From DATAYF01 sp036272735 (lineage in GTDB: Bacteria > Chloroflexota > Ktedonobacteria > Ktedonobacterales > Ktedonobacteraceae), in the NCBI GenBank assembly GCA_036272735.1, contig DATAYF010000272.1, positions 1-18,960 on the forward strand: a stretch of 18,960 nucleotides of DNA, written 5' to 3'. Below the pieces are notes generated by a model. That model had not been told where the DNA came from. It did not search any database and was given only the letters and a program-made list of their open reading frames with translations. Shown piece by piece: positions 6,957 to 13,854 of this stretch. Each line of letters starts with the position of its first letter. Position 1 is the stretch's first letter. The translations under genes were made by a program, and so were the position numbers.

Positions 6957-8414
6957 CTAGAAATCTTGCAAAGCAGAGGATGCCCATTGCATCGCATACT
7001 TGAGATCAATCGCTTCTGCTACAGCGTAGGCTTGCTCGAAGTAACCCCTGGCTTGTGCGTGCTCTTGCTTCTCCTGGCAAATACGACCGCTACTGAGTAA
7101 GGAAAAGATGAGCGCTTTCTTGATGTTCATTTTTGGGGCAAGATCAAGCGCTTTTTGACAGTGGGAAGATGCCGCTTCCACATTCCCCTGCGCGAGACAA
7201 GCATCAGCAAGAACGACGTGTGCGAAGGGAAGATACACCTGTATCCCCGCGTGCTCAAGTTGCTGCAACGACTCAGTAAAATACTGTTGCGCCTGCGAAA
7301 AATTTCCTTGTGCTTGCTCAAAGAACCCAAGGTGACGCAATGCCTCGAAAGCCTCTCGTGAATAGCCATGCTGTTGCGCAATCTCAAGCGATTGGGTGTA
7401 GGAAGTATGTGCAAACTCCTTCTGTTCGCGCAACTCAGAGATGAGTCCAATGTAAAAGAGAGATTCGCTGATCCCTCGATCATCGTGAAGGGCGCGTCTC
7501 CGTTCCAATGCCTCTTGAAAATACGCCAGCAGCATATGAGGATCACCTTCTCGCTTATTTGAAGCCGCCACATAATGGGCATATCCTATGCCATTCAGGG
7601 CATCAGCAATCAACTGGTCATCAGCAATCGTCATTGCAAGTTGTTTCGCTTCCTCTAGAAGTGCTAACGCATTTTCAACGGGAGCGTTTTCAAAGTTCGT
7701 CTTGATGGCTAACATATTTCCATAAGCAAGTTTGAACCTGGCCTGTTCTCGTGGCGTCACCTCTGGTATGTGTACTAACTGTATGCCAACCTGGAGCAAC
7801 TGGAGAGCTTGCTCAAGTTGACCAGATAGAAAATAGGACTGGGCAGTCTTTTCAAGCGTGAGGAGAAGTACCCTCCATTGTTCAGAAAGCGTCTCTTGAG
7901 ACGGTAATGGTTGCGCCATAATCGCCCTCTTGCTTGGCTTCAATTCTCTTCTGTCTGCACTGGTCTGCACTGGCTTCCAGCAATACTTCACGTCTGGTTG
8001 GCCATTGCGCGCATTTCTTCCCGTGCTCACGGCATGAAAGCCATGCCGCTCATAAAACGCTCGTGCCACGCGATTCTGCTGGAGGGTATCTAACGATAAT
8101 CCGCCTGGTGCATGTTGCTTGGCTTTGTTCATTAAGGCCGTGCCGATACTTTGATGATGGAACTGAGGATCTACAAACAGTTGATCAATGTAACTATCTC
8201 GTTCACGCAGCCCAAGGAAACCAACCACCTGCCCATCTTGCTCAGCCACCCAGATGATCTCGTTTTTGGAAAGGTCATCACGAAAACGAGTTTTCCACGC
8301 ATCTAAAGGTTCAGGATGGCGAAGGGAAGGAAAGGTATGATGCCAGGAATGGTACCAGAGTTGAACAACCTCATCGAGATCATGATTACGATAGAGGCGT
8401 AAAGTTGTCGTCAT
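6957..8414 (-). CDS. GNAT acetyltransferase fused to a TPR-repeat protein
   Basis: A 485-residue fusion. Residues 1 to about 145 are a GNAT N-acetyltransferase: the acetyl-CoA loop reads Q-S-I-G-T-A (the family Q/R-x-x-G-x-G/A), preceded by IDQLFVDPQF and followed by N-R-V-A-R-A-F-Y-E-R-H-G-F, the classic GNAT motif B. From about 180 to the end are helical TPR-type pairs (for example G-N-F-S-Q-A-Q-Q-Y-F-T-E-S-L and G-N-V-E-A-A-S-S-H-C-Q-K-A-L), a protein-binding superhelix. ATG 8414 has AAGGAG just upstream; the longer frame to 8522 runs through a palindrome and is rejected. A second ATG at 7919 with its own AGAGGG could yield the TPR half alone. It may modify and bind one partner, or belong to the adjacent drug-handling cluster; substrate unknown. 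Confidence 0.83.
   Translation of the reverse strand: MTTTLRLYRNHDLDEVVQLWYHSWHHTFPSLRHPEPLDAWKTRFRDDLSKNEIIWVAEQDGQVVGFLGLRERDSYIDQLFVDPQFHHQSIGTALMNKAKQHAPGGLSLDTLQQNRVARAFYERHGFHAVSTGRNARNGQPDVKYCWKPVQTSADRRELKPSKRAIMAQPLPSQETLSEQWRVLLLTLEKTAQSYFLSGQLEQALQLLQVGIQLVHIPEVTPREQARFKLAYGNMLAIKTNFENAPVENALALLEEAKQLAMTIADDQLIADALNGIGYAHYVAASNKREGDPHMLLAYFQEALERRRALHDDRGISESLFYIGLISELREQKEFAHTSYTQSLEIAQQHGYSREAFEALRHLGFFEQAQGNFSQAQQYFTESLQQLEHAGIQVYLPFAHVVLADACLAQGNVEAASSHCQKALDLAPKMNIKKALIFSLLSSGRICQEKQEHAQARGYFEQAYAVAEAIDLKYAMQWASSALQDF
7917..7931 (-). promoter_or_regulatory. Possible internal ribosome site and ATG for the TPR half
   Basis: On the minus strand AAGAGGG (7931-7925) sits 5 bases before an in-frame ATG (7919-7917), residue 166 of the fusion, exactly at the linker between the GNAT and TPR domains. 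The downstream product would be a 320-residue TPR protein. Confidence 0.35.
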
Positions 8415-8459
8415 TGTCTCTCCTTCACCTTTATATGAGAACATTCTGTGCTTTCCCCG

Positions 8460-8523
8460 AGTGAAGGAGCGAGATGACGACCTGACACACGAACGTTTCA
8501 GGTCGTCATCTCGCTCCTTCACT
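8460..8523. terminator. 26-bp perfect-stem palindrome after the permease gene
   Basis: Arms 8460-8485 (starting AGTGAAGGAGCGAG) and 8498-8523 are exact complements, with a 12-nt loop (8486-8497). It lies 36 bases past the permease stop and 45 bases before the GNAT-TPR start, on the path between two minus-strand genes. No T tract follows on the minus strand, so it is not a textbook intrinsic terminator. It probably separates the two transcripts or stabilises an mRNA end. Confidence 0.6.
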
Positions 8524-8559
8524 TAAACGAGAAAATGAAGAAAAAGCCTGCACGTTGGC

Positions 8560-10113
8560 TTAGTCAGCAACGACCGGGCCAGGGCCGCCGGTGACTTCCG
8601 CGATAATCTCTTCGTCGCTTGTTTTGCCACCAGCGGCGGCGGCGGCTCGACCCACAAAGAAGAGAATAACACCAACGATCAAGGAAAGCACGGCGATGCC
8701 ACCAATCCAGGTGATCCACGTGGTTTTACTCAGCAGCGAGGTCCAGGGGTTGGTGAAAGTCGCAATCACACCCCATACCATCGCGGCCGCGCCAATCACG
8801 GCGCACAGATAGAACACCCACGTGGGCGCGAGGCGTACCCTGGCAAAGGTTTCCGCGAACTTGTAGCGAATAATAACCACATCGACAAAGAGCACCACCA
8901 TCGAGACGCACCAAATGACCGTTACTGAAGCTTGCAGGATATCGTACACAATGGTCGAGAGGCTGACAGGATCAAGGGCTTTGATTACCAACGGTGCCAG
9001 GATAAAGGCACCAGCCGTAAAAACGGCAGAGATTACACTCTGCACAAGCACCGCTACCCAGGGCACACGATTTCTGTTGATCTTACTCATCACCGGTGGC
9101 ATACGACGATCCAGACCGGAGACGAACAGCAGGCGACCAAACGAGTAGTTATAAACCGCCGTATTGAAGATAAAGAAGCCGATAAAGATCACATTCACCA
9201 CAATACCCAGGCCATTGCCGAAAACGCCACCGCCGAAGCCTCTTGAAACAGCCTCTGCCACCGCAGCCGGGCTTCCCTGATGTGCGATAGGAACAGCGGT
9301 CATCACGCCAAAGGTGCCCAGTAGATAGGCCACCATGACGACCACAGAACCCCAGAGCAGATAGCGCGTGATCGAACGTATCTCTTTGACCTCAACCCCC
9401 ATATTGAGCGGGACCTCGATGCCCAGCAAGGCAAGGATTACGGTGGAATAGAAAGTAGCGTTTCCCCAATTGAGGCCCCATTTGGGCGCGGAATAATCGA
9501 CCGGTGCCGCGTGTCCCCCAAGCACAGAGATCAGTCCGGCCACACCAATTAACAGGATGGCGCCGCCGTAACAAATGAAAATAGTGTTCACAAAATTCTG
9601 TGTGACCCTAAAGCGTAGTGCCGAGATGAAAAACGAAATAGCAATGACCAGCACGATGACCAGGCCCTGTTCCCAAGGAGCTGTCAGCCAGGCATACCCT
9701 GCGTTGATCTGCATACCAAGCTGCTGGATGAGCGCAACCACAGCGTCGCCGGTGGCGATCATAACCAGGACCCCAGGCCACCAGGCGCAGAACCCACCAA
9801 AGAAGCCCATAAACGTCCCAAATGCCTTGGTGGTCCAGACGTAAATCGAGCCTTCGCCGGGAAACATCAGGCCAAGCTGACCGGTAACAATAGCACCAGG
9901 GATGAGGAAGGTGATGAAACCGAGAATCCAGTACACGTAGCCAGCCGGGCCTGCACCAGAGGCAATAACGGCTGCATTACTAATAAAAAGCACGATTGCC
10001 ACGAAAATAGCGACCATATCGAACGAATTCAATACTTTGGGAAGAATCCCCCCGGCGATGCGTTCCGAGCGCAAAACCTCGCTGCCCCCGGAATTTTCAG
10101 CGGTTGTTGCCAT
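8560..10113 (-). CDS. APC-superfamily amino acid/amine permease
   Basis: A 517-residue inner-membrane transporter with about 12 hydrophobic segments. The N-terminus (RIAGGILPKVLNSFDMVAIF, with ISNAAVIASGAGPAGYVYW in TM1-2) and FPGEGSIYVWTTKAFG before TM3 are typical of the APC superfamily, nearest in style to the GadC/AAE antiporter group, which exchanges or imports amino acids and their amines. ATG 10113 is supported by AGGAGA 9 bases upstream. The C-terminal tail contains an Ala run encoded by GCG/GCC codons and ends acidic. It lies 323 bases downstream of the NUDIX gene with a likely promoter of its own, and is bounded by the palindrome at 8460-8523. With the FluG-like amidohydrolase and glutamine-synthetase-like genes it suggests amine or amino-acid use. 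Substrate unknown. Confidence 0.87.
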   Translation of the reverse strand: MATTAENSGGSEVLRSERIAGGILPKVLNSFDMVAIFVAIVLFISNAAVIASGAGPAGYVYWILGFITFLIPGAIVTGQLGLMFPGEGSIYVWTTKAFGTFMGFFGGFCAWWPGVLVMIATGDAVVALIQQLGMQINAGYAWLTAPWEQGLVIVLVIAISFFISALRFRVTQNFVNTIFICYGGAILLIGVAGLISVLGGHAAPVDYSAPKWGLNWGNATFYSTVILALLGIEVPLNMGVEVKEIRSITRYLLWGSVVVMVAYLLGTFGVMTAVPIAHQGSPAAVAEAVSRGFGGGVFGNGLGIVVNVIFIGFFIFNTAVYNYSFGRLLFVSGLDRRMPPVMSKINRNRVPWVAVLVQSVISAVFTAGAFILAPLVIKALDPVSLSTIVYDILQASVTVIWCVSMVVLFVDVVIIRYKFAETFARVRLAPTWVFYLCAVIGAAAMVWGVIATFTNPWTSLLSKTTWITWIGGIAVLSLIVGVILFFVGRAAAAAGGKTSDEEIIAEVTGGPGPVVAD

Positions 10114-10140
10114 GCTGTCGATTCTCCTACATACTCGTGG

Positions 10141-10280
10141 ATCTGGCAGAGGTGCCAGCAGATAGCACTACAAAGCACGATGTCTACACAAAAGGCCATG
10201 AAAGCGACTGCTGTGGGTAATTCTGGTCTTCCATAATAGTAACATACGCTTGTTGGTTTGTTAACTCATATCTGCCAGAT
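10141..10280. promoter_or_regulatory. Inverted pair of 10-bp sites flanking the permease promoter region
   Basis: ATCTGGCAGA (10141-10150) and its exact reverse complement TCTGCCAGAT (10271-10280) lie 120 bases apart. The core TCTGSCAGA is itself palindromic. One copy sits in the leader and one just upstream of the putative -35, as expected for a repressor acting by looping or at two sites. Geometry only; no regulator is assigned. Confidence 0.35.
10236..10264 (-). promoter_or_regulatory. Putative promoter of the permease gene
   Basis: On the minus strand TTAACA (10264-10259) and TACTAT (10241-10236) are separated by 17 bases, with a leader of about 120 bases to the permease ATG. Each hexamer departs from the sigma-70 consensus, so this is a weak call. 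Confidence 0.3.
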
Positions 10281-10328
10281 TCCTCGCAAACATCGACAAC
10301 ACACTTTTCACGTCATCTCTTCTCTTGC

Positions 10329-10357
10329 TTGACAAAGGAAAAGTGGCATGTCATACT
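10329..10357 (+). promoter_or_regulatory. Orphan plus-strand promoter-like sequence
   Basis: A perfect TTGACA (10329-10334), a 17-base spacer and CATACT (10352-10357, 4 of 6 to consensus). No plus-strand gene follows; transcription would run antisense into the NUDIX gene. It could drive an antisense or small RNA, or be chance. Confidence 0.3.
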
Positions 10358-10436
10358 GGTCGAAGTCTAAGGAATAATTCGGAAATCATGAATACATGCC
10401 AATCTAGCATTTCACGAGCGATCATAACGTCGCAAA

Positions 10437-10901
10437 TCACGGGAGCCGCTGATCCTCGGCTGAGGTGCTGCGTTGATCACGAAGAAGGGCCTGAGGTTCC
10501 TTTAGAAGCGCGTCCTCTATGCGCTGGCGATGCTTGGGCAGAGTATTAGTGGGCAGTGTATCAGGGGGGAAGAAACGGCATGCACGCGACTCCTCGGTAG
10601 CATGTGGCGTGCCAGCGGTAACGCGACACTGGAAGGTTAAGACGACCTCGTGCTTTTGTGGCTTGGAGTACACACCAACCAGGCGCTCGATCTCAACGTT
10701 CAGGCCGGTCTCTTCGAGCACCTCGCGACGAGTGGCTTCCTCAACCGTCTCACCTACCTCCATGCCACCACCAGGCAGGTTCCACCAATCGATATCGTTG
10801 CGCAAAGCTAACAATACCTGCCCAGCCTCATTAAAAATAATGGCGTAGACTCCGATGCGAAAGTTGGCTAAATGCGTCGCTGTGTTTACGATTTCAGTCA
10901 T
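10437..10901 (-). CDS. NUDIX hydrolase
   Basis: A 154-residue cytoplasmic NUDIX-fold pyrophosphohydrolase. The complete Nudix box spans residues 45-67: GGMEVGETVEEATRRE followed by VLEETGL, fitting G-x5-E-x7-R-E-U-x-E-E-x-G-U with the metal-binding glutamates present. The family cleaves nucleoside diphosphate-linked compounds; specificity is not visible. The ATG at 10901 is preferred to the GTG at 10904, because GGGAGG lies 7 bases before the ATG. It begins 59 bases after the amidohydrolase stop on the same strand with no obvious terminator between, so the two are probably co-transcribed. The C-terminal 20 residues are charged and probably disordered. Confidence 0.9.
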   Translation of the reverse strand: MTEIVNTATHLANFRIGVYAIIFNEAGQVLLALRNDIDWWNLPGGGMEVGETVEEATRREVLEETGLNVEIERLVGVYSKPQKHEVVLTFQCRVTAGTPHATEESRACRFFPPDTLPTNTLPKHRQRIEDALLKEPQALLRDQRSTSAEDQRLP

Positions 10902-10960
10902 CACGCGGCCTCCCGCCTGCCTGTATGGTCTCCTACTGTTGGCAACAAATTGTCCCTCCC

Positions 10961-12094
10961 CTATAAGTTATACAGCCGATAAGCCGTATCGTGCAAAACC
11001 TGCTGTGCTATATGAAGAGCTTGCGGCTCATCAAGCTCTTCCTGTAGAATCATCTCTTGCAGCACATCTGCGAGCACACGACGCCCGCGCACGGCTCCAG
11101 ACCAGTACATTTCCGGGACATGGATACCGTCCGAGCTACTCATAAGCTTGCTGGCAGGAGCCACACTTACTGCTTGGCGTGTGAAGGCCAGCATCTCAAG
11201 CTTTTCCACAAACGGGATCGTATAGGAAAGGTCGAAATAGACGTGGGGATAGACAGCGGCCAGATACGCTCCCAACTGGCAATAGGGATAACTTTCATGC
11301 AACAACACAATTGGCATAGTCCAGTATTCGCGCATCTCTAAAAGCGCGCGTAAATGCAACGGATTGCCGAGGCGTAGATCGGTATCACTATCACCATAGC
11401 CCGTATGAAATTGCAGCGGCACATGCTGAGCAGCCGCTTTCGCGAAAGCGATGTGTAACAGATAATCGATCAGCGGCTTGTGAGCCAGGCGTAACATTCC
11501 CGTCTGTGCCAGCGTTTCTCGTGCGACGCGAAAAGCCTCCACAGCAGCATCTTTAGGCCATTGCTCGATTGCCAATCCGGTACGATAGGCCACGATACTT
11601 TTTAATGCACAATAGCCCTGTTCACGAAGGTTGTCCAGGGCAGCGGAAAATTGTGTGCTCACCGCATCAAAATCATCGTGCTCAACGACGAGGCGCTCCA
11701 TGAGCGTTTCCAGGCGTAACATACGCGCAACGTTGCACCCACCCACCTGACCAATGCGTTCAGGAGTATAACAATCAGCCGGTGAAGGATAGGCAAAATC
11801 AAGGATGAGGGTATCGATACGGGCTGCGGCAATATATTGCTGCAACAATTCATCGGCGCTGTAGGTATTACGCAAGGCGATAATGGTCTGTTCGTCAGGC
11901 TCACAGTGGTAGAAAGCCGCAAGCTGGCGCAATAACCAGAGGTAATAAATGGTGTGAGGAACATGCATCTGCGCAAAATCGGGATGCGTCGCTTCGGTAA
12001 AATAGCGACGAAAATTGAGAGCATCCATGTGCTGCTCAAGCAAGATGGGATGGCAATGATTGTCCACAACCGCAATATTGTTCAGATCCAGCAT
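10961..12094 (-). CDS. FluG-type amidohydrolase (amidohydrolase family 2)
   Basis: A 377-residue TIM-barrel metal hydrolase. The first-strand metal motif is D-N-H-C-H (H13, H15). Later candidate metal/catalytic residues are H230 in FHTGYGD, H266 in LLHESYPY and D322 in SSSDGIHVPEMYW. The segments ALKSIVAYRTGL, QFHTGYGD, NPLHLR and S-D-G-x-x-x-P-E-M-Y are those of the N-terminal domain of fungal FluG and the nodulin-like amidohydrolases. In FluG this domain is fused to a glutamine-synthetase-like domain; here that partner is encoded separately at 15458-16828. The likely reaction is hydrolysis of an amide such as a gamma-glutamyl-amine, by inference only. A weak AAAGG lies about 9 bases before ATG 12094. 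It is probably the first gene of an operon with the NUDIX gene. Confidence 0.85.
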   Translation of the reverse strand: MLDLNNIAVVDNHCHPILLEQHMDALNFRRYFTEATHPDFAQMHVPHTIYYLWLLRQLAAFYHCEPDEQTIIALRNTYSADELLQQYIAAARIDTLILDFAYPSPADCYTPERIGQVGGCNVARMLRLETLMERLVVEHDDFDAVSTQFSAALDNLREQGYCALKSIVAYRTGLAIEQWPKDAAVEAFRVARETLAQTGMLRLAHKPLIDYLLHIAFAKAAAQHVPLQFHTGYGDSDTDLRLGNPLHLRALLEMREYWTMPIVLLHESYPYCQLGAYLAAVYPHVYFDLSYTIPFVEKLEMLAFTRQAVSVAPASKLMSSSDGIHVPEMYWSGAVRGRRVLADVLQEMILQEELDEPQALHIAQQVLHDTAYRLYNL

Positions 12095-12145
12095 GAAAGC
12101 TGCCTTTCACTCGACATAACACTCTTTCGCCTGCTAGTGACAGGA

Positions 12146-12185
12146 TAGCACGTCAAGCCAATTGCTGCTACAACCAATTGTGCTA
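12146..12185. terminator. Weak dyad at the end of the small membrane-protein gene
   Basis: TAGCA (12146-12150) pairs with TGCTA (12181-12185), and two CAATTG copies (12159-12164, 12175-12180) pair inside, around a 10-nt loop with an asymmetric bulge. It overlaps the TAG stop of the minus-strand gene. It may attenuate read-through into the amidohydrolase; weak support. Confidence 0.25.
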
Positions 12186-12620
12186 TAAGAAATTTTCATG
12201 ATCGCCGGGCTGTAAAAAGGGCAGATGGGTGGTCATAGAGCTTGGATCAGGGTCGTCAAACGCAGGCCCCAGGGCAGCGGGAAGATCGGGCAGGTGTCGC
12301 ACGTGGAGGAAGCGCCGGGCCAGGAAAACGCCCAAGCCAACCAGGCCAGCGGCCACAGCCAGTAGTAAGAGGATGTATGGCTGCTGCAACGCAACCAGCA
12401 GAGGAAACATTGGCCTTCTCGCGTGTGCAGGCGGCGACTTCTGAGCGGTCGCAGTAGGGATGGAGGCAGGGGAAGCAATAATGACGGAGTTATGGTGTGG
12501 TGAGGCTTTATGAGGGGATGCGGCATGCGCGTCAGGGAGCGGCTGGAAACTCCATGAGAGGATCGCCAGACAGACAAAAGCAGGAGCGACAAGCCAGTAC
12601 GAAGCACGGAAGCCATTCAT
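12183..12620 (-). CDS. Small secreted/membrane-anchored protein of unknown function
   Basis: A 145-residue protein from ATG 12620, chosen because AGAGGA lies 8 bases upstream; the frame also opens at 12641. It has a Sec-type signal peptide (hydrophobic LVAPAFVCLAILSW ending ...DAHA-AS), then a Pro/His/Ser-rich extracytoplasmic linker, one membrane helix (PYILLLLAVAAGLVGLGVFLA) followed by RRF, and a short acidic, Pro-rich cytoplasmic tail. I do not recognise a family. It lies 88 bases upstream of the amidohydrolase on the same strand. A role in envelope anchoring is only a guess. Confidence 0.65.
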   Translation of the reverse strand: MNGFRASYWLVAPAFVCLAILSWSFQPLPDAHAASPHKASPHHNSVIIASPASIPTATAQKSPPAHARRPMFPLLVALQQPYILLLLAVAAGLVGLGVFLARRFLHVRHLPDLPAALGPAFDDPDPSSMTTHLPFLQPGDHENFL

Positions 12621-12761
12621 GACGCACATCCTCTTTACCATCTATGTTTATCAATTCATAGCCTGCTAAAGAATAATTGCAGGATTTCTTTATCTTGCAC
12701 AACATGACCCAAGCATACCATAGTCGTTTCGCGCCTATGACAAAAGATAGGGAAAAAGTAC

Positions 12762-12808
12762 TTGAGCCATACATAGACAGCTGTGTATCGGCTCTTTCAC
12801 TGGCTCAA
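12762..12808 (+). promoter_or_regulatory. Leader with two mutually exclusive hairpins
   Basis: TTGAGCCA (12762-12769) can pair with TGGCTCAA (12801-12808), or its GAGCC core can pair with GGCTC (12790-12794) with help from ATAC/GTAT inside. The outer hairpin is followed by AAAAAATTG rather than a T run. The arrangement recalls an attenuator or other leader switch, but no ligand or peptide is evident. Confidence 0.25.
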
Positions 12809-12878
12809 AAAATTGAAGGAGTAACCTTACACGGCGAGACGCACGTGTTAGTGGTGGGCGGACCACAAAGCATCGCTT

Positions 12879-12918
12879 CGTGAGTGCGTGAGTGCGTGAG
12901 TGCGTGAGTGCGTGAGTG
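12879..12918 (+). repeat. Five-copy 8-bp tandem repeat (CGTGAGTG)
   Basis: Five exact, uninterrupted copies of CGTGAGTG (40 bases) end directly before the ribosome site of the sensor gene. Each unit includes GTG; the last copy supplies a GTG that is in frame with the sensor, preceded immediately by an in-frame TGA. Three or more copies place a TGA in every frame, so the array cannot be part of the coding region. Confidence 0.9.
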
Positions 12919-12924
12919 AAAGGG
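12919..12924 (+). promoter_or_regulatory. Ribosome binding site AAAGGG for the sensor gene
   Basis: AAAGGG sits 6 bases before GTG 12931 and directly after the tandem repeat. It favours 12931 over the GTG at 12916 inside the repeat and over the later ATG at 12949. Confidence 0.45.
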
Positions 12925-12930
12925 AAAGCC

Positions 12931-13851
12931 GTGAATTGTGTCGAATATATGCCACACACCAAGGACCAATACAGAAAATCCTGGAAAAGCTATGTCATAG
13001 ATACGTTGCTGGCGTGCGCGGGTACATTGCTCATGACGCAAATTATTTATGCGCTCAAGCTCACGACGGTCTCTAACATCTCGCTGCTGTACCTGCTATT
13101 TATTATCCCGTTAGGAGCCATCAGTGGATATTACGCGGCGCTGGTGGCATCGATCCTATCGCTGCTGGCCTTCGATTATTTTCTGCTGCCACCGCTCTAT
13201 ACGTTGCGCGTCAATAGATGGGAAGATTGGATTGCGTTGTTGGTTTTTCTGGTGACTGCATTGGTGACCAGCCGCTTGACAGCCACGACCAGGAAGAGCG
13301 CGATAAGTTCCTATCAAAAAGAGCAGGAGTTACAAACGCTCTATGAATTTCTACGCGTGACCAACAGCCAGGAAGCGCTTGATGATTTACTACAAGTCAT
13401 TGCATTCACCATGGTAAAAGTTTTTTCGCCCTGGGGCGTATGCGCGTGTGCATTGCTGCTACCAAACAAACAAGGCTATCTCGTGGCACAGGCAGACGCC
13501 CCCATCCGCGTAGACGGGTTTCCATTGACGCCCGACGAGATAGCAATGGCAACGCATGTGATGCAGGGCAGGAAGCCGGAAGAAAGGTGCAAGCTGCAAA
13601 ACGACCAGGAAGGGAAGCCGATAGAACAATGCTTACGACTTATTCCACTAAAAACCCAACAGCAGGTACTGGGTGTCATGTGTTTGCGCCTACACAATGC
13701 CGCGCCATGTTTCGCCCATGAAGTGTTTTTCGCACAAGAATCCCAACAGCCGCAGCGCCATATCTGCTTTTTCTGGACCTTTATCGAGCAGGCCACAACG
13801 GCTATCGAGCGCACGCAGCGGAGAGATATGAATAGAAACGTGTTGCAATAA
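12931..13851 (+). CDS. DUF4118-GAF sensor protein without a kinase domain (KdpD-like input module)
   Basis: About 306 residues. The membrane part carries four closely packed hydrophobic segments ending in F-D-Y-F-L-L-P-P-L-Y-T-L and W-E-D-W-I-A-L-L-V-F-L-V-T-A-L-V-T-S-R-L, the hallmark of the DUF4118 domain of KdpD-type histidine kinases. A GAF-like domain follows (about 130-295), starting LYEFLRVTNSQEALDDLLQV. The protein then ends in the helix IEQATTAIERTQRRD, exactly where KdpD-like proteins continue into the HisKA helix; no H-box, N-box or G-box is present. The TAA at 13849 is just upstream of a perfect palindrome, so this looks like a designed end rather than a window artefact. It may sense envelope or ionic state and act through a partner. 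GTG 12931 is the likeliest start; 12916 and 12949 are possible. Confidence 0.78.
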   Translation: MNCVEYMPHTKDQYRKSWKSYVIDTLLACAGTLLMTQIIYALKLTTVSNISLLYLLFIIPLGAISGYYAALVASILSLLAFDYFLLPPLYTLRVNRWEDWIALLVFLVTALVTSRLTATTRKSAISSYQKEQELQTLYEFLRVTNSQEALDDLLQVIAFTMVKVFSPWGVCACALLLPNKQGYLVAQADAPIRVDGFPLTPDEIAMATHVMQGRKPEERCKLQNDQEGKPIEQCLRLIPLKTQQQVLGVMCLRLHNAAPCFAHEVFFAQESQQPQRHICFFWTFIEQATTAIERTQRRDMNRNVLQ

Positions 13852-13854
13852 TAG

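Larger units (their letters stand above)
10114..10436. other. Intergenic region upstream of the permease
   Basis: This 323-base gap lies between two minus-strand genes. It holds a possible minus-strand promoter (10236-10264), a pair of inverted 10-bp copies (ATCTGGCAGA at 10141-10150 and TCTGCCAGAT at 10271-10280), a small hairpin CTGGCA-N4-TGCCAG at 10143-10158 and a plus-strand promoter-like sequence at 10329-10357. No convincing coding sequence was seen. Confidence 0.5.
12621..12930. other. Divergent intergenic region before the DUF4118-GAF gene
   Basis: This 310-base gap separates a minus-strand and a plus-strand gene. It contains alternative hairpins at 12762-12808 and the 8-bp tandem repeat at 12879-12918. 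An ORF at 12677-12883 has no ribosome site or recognisable product and is not called. Confidence 0.5.

Noticed and set aside
7127..7582. Minus-strand ORF of 151 residues in another frame
   Set aside because: A frame-shadow of the TPR region of the GNAT-TPR gene; no ribosome site or known fold.
8415..8522. Longer N-terminus of the GNAT-TPR gene
   Set aside because: The extension is coded by a perfect palindrome, and ATG 8414 has its own AAGGAG site and the start of GNAT homology.
8632..8649. GCG/GCC trinucleotide run
   Set aside because: It encodes an alanine run in the C-terminal tail of the permease and is short; there is no sign of an independent repeat element.
10273..10287. 15-base sequence TGCCAGATTCCTCGC repeated at 16393-16407
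   Set aside because: A single exact 15-base match is near chance for a window of this size, and the second copy is inside the GS-like coding region.
12677..12883. Plus-strand ORF of 68 residues before the sensor gene
   Set aside because: No ribosome site, no recognisable product, and it runs through the candidate leader hairpins into the tandem repeat.
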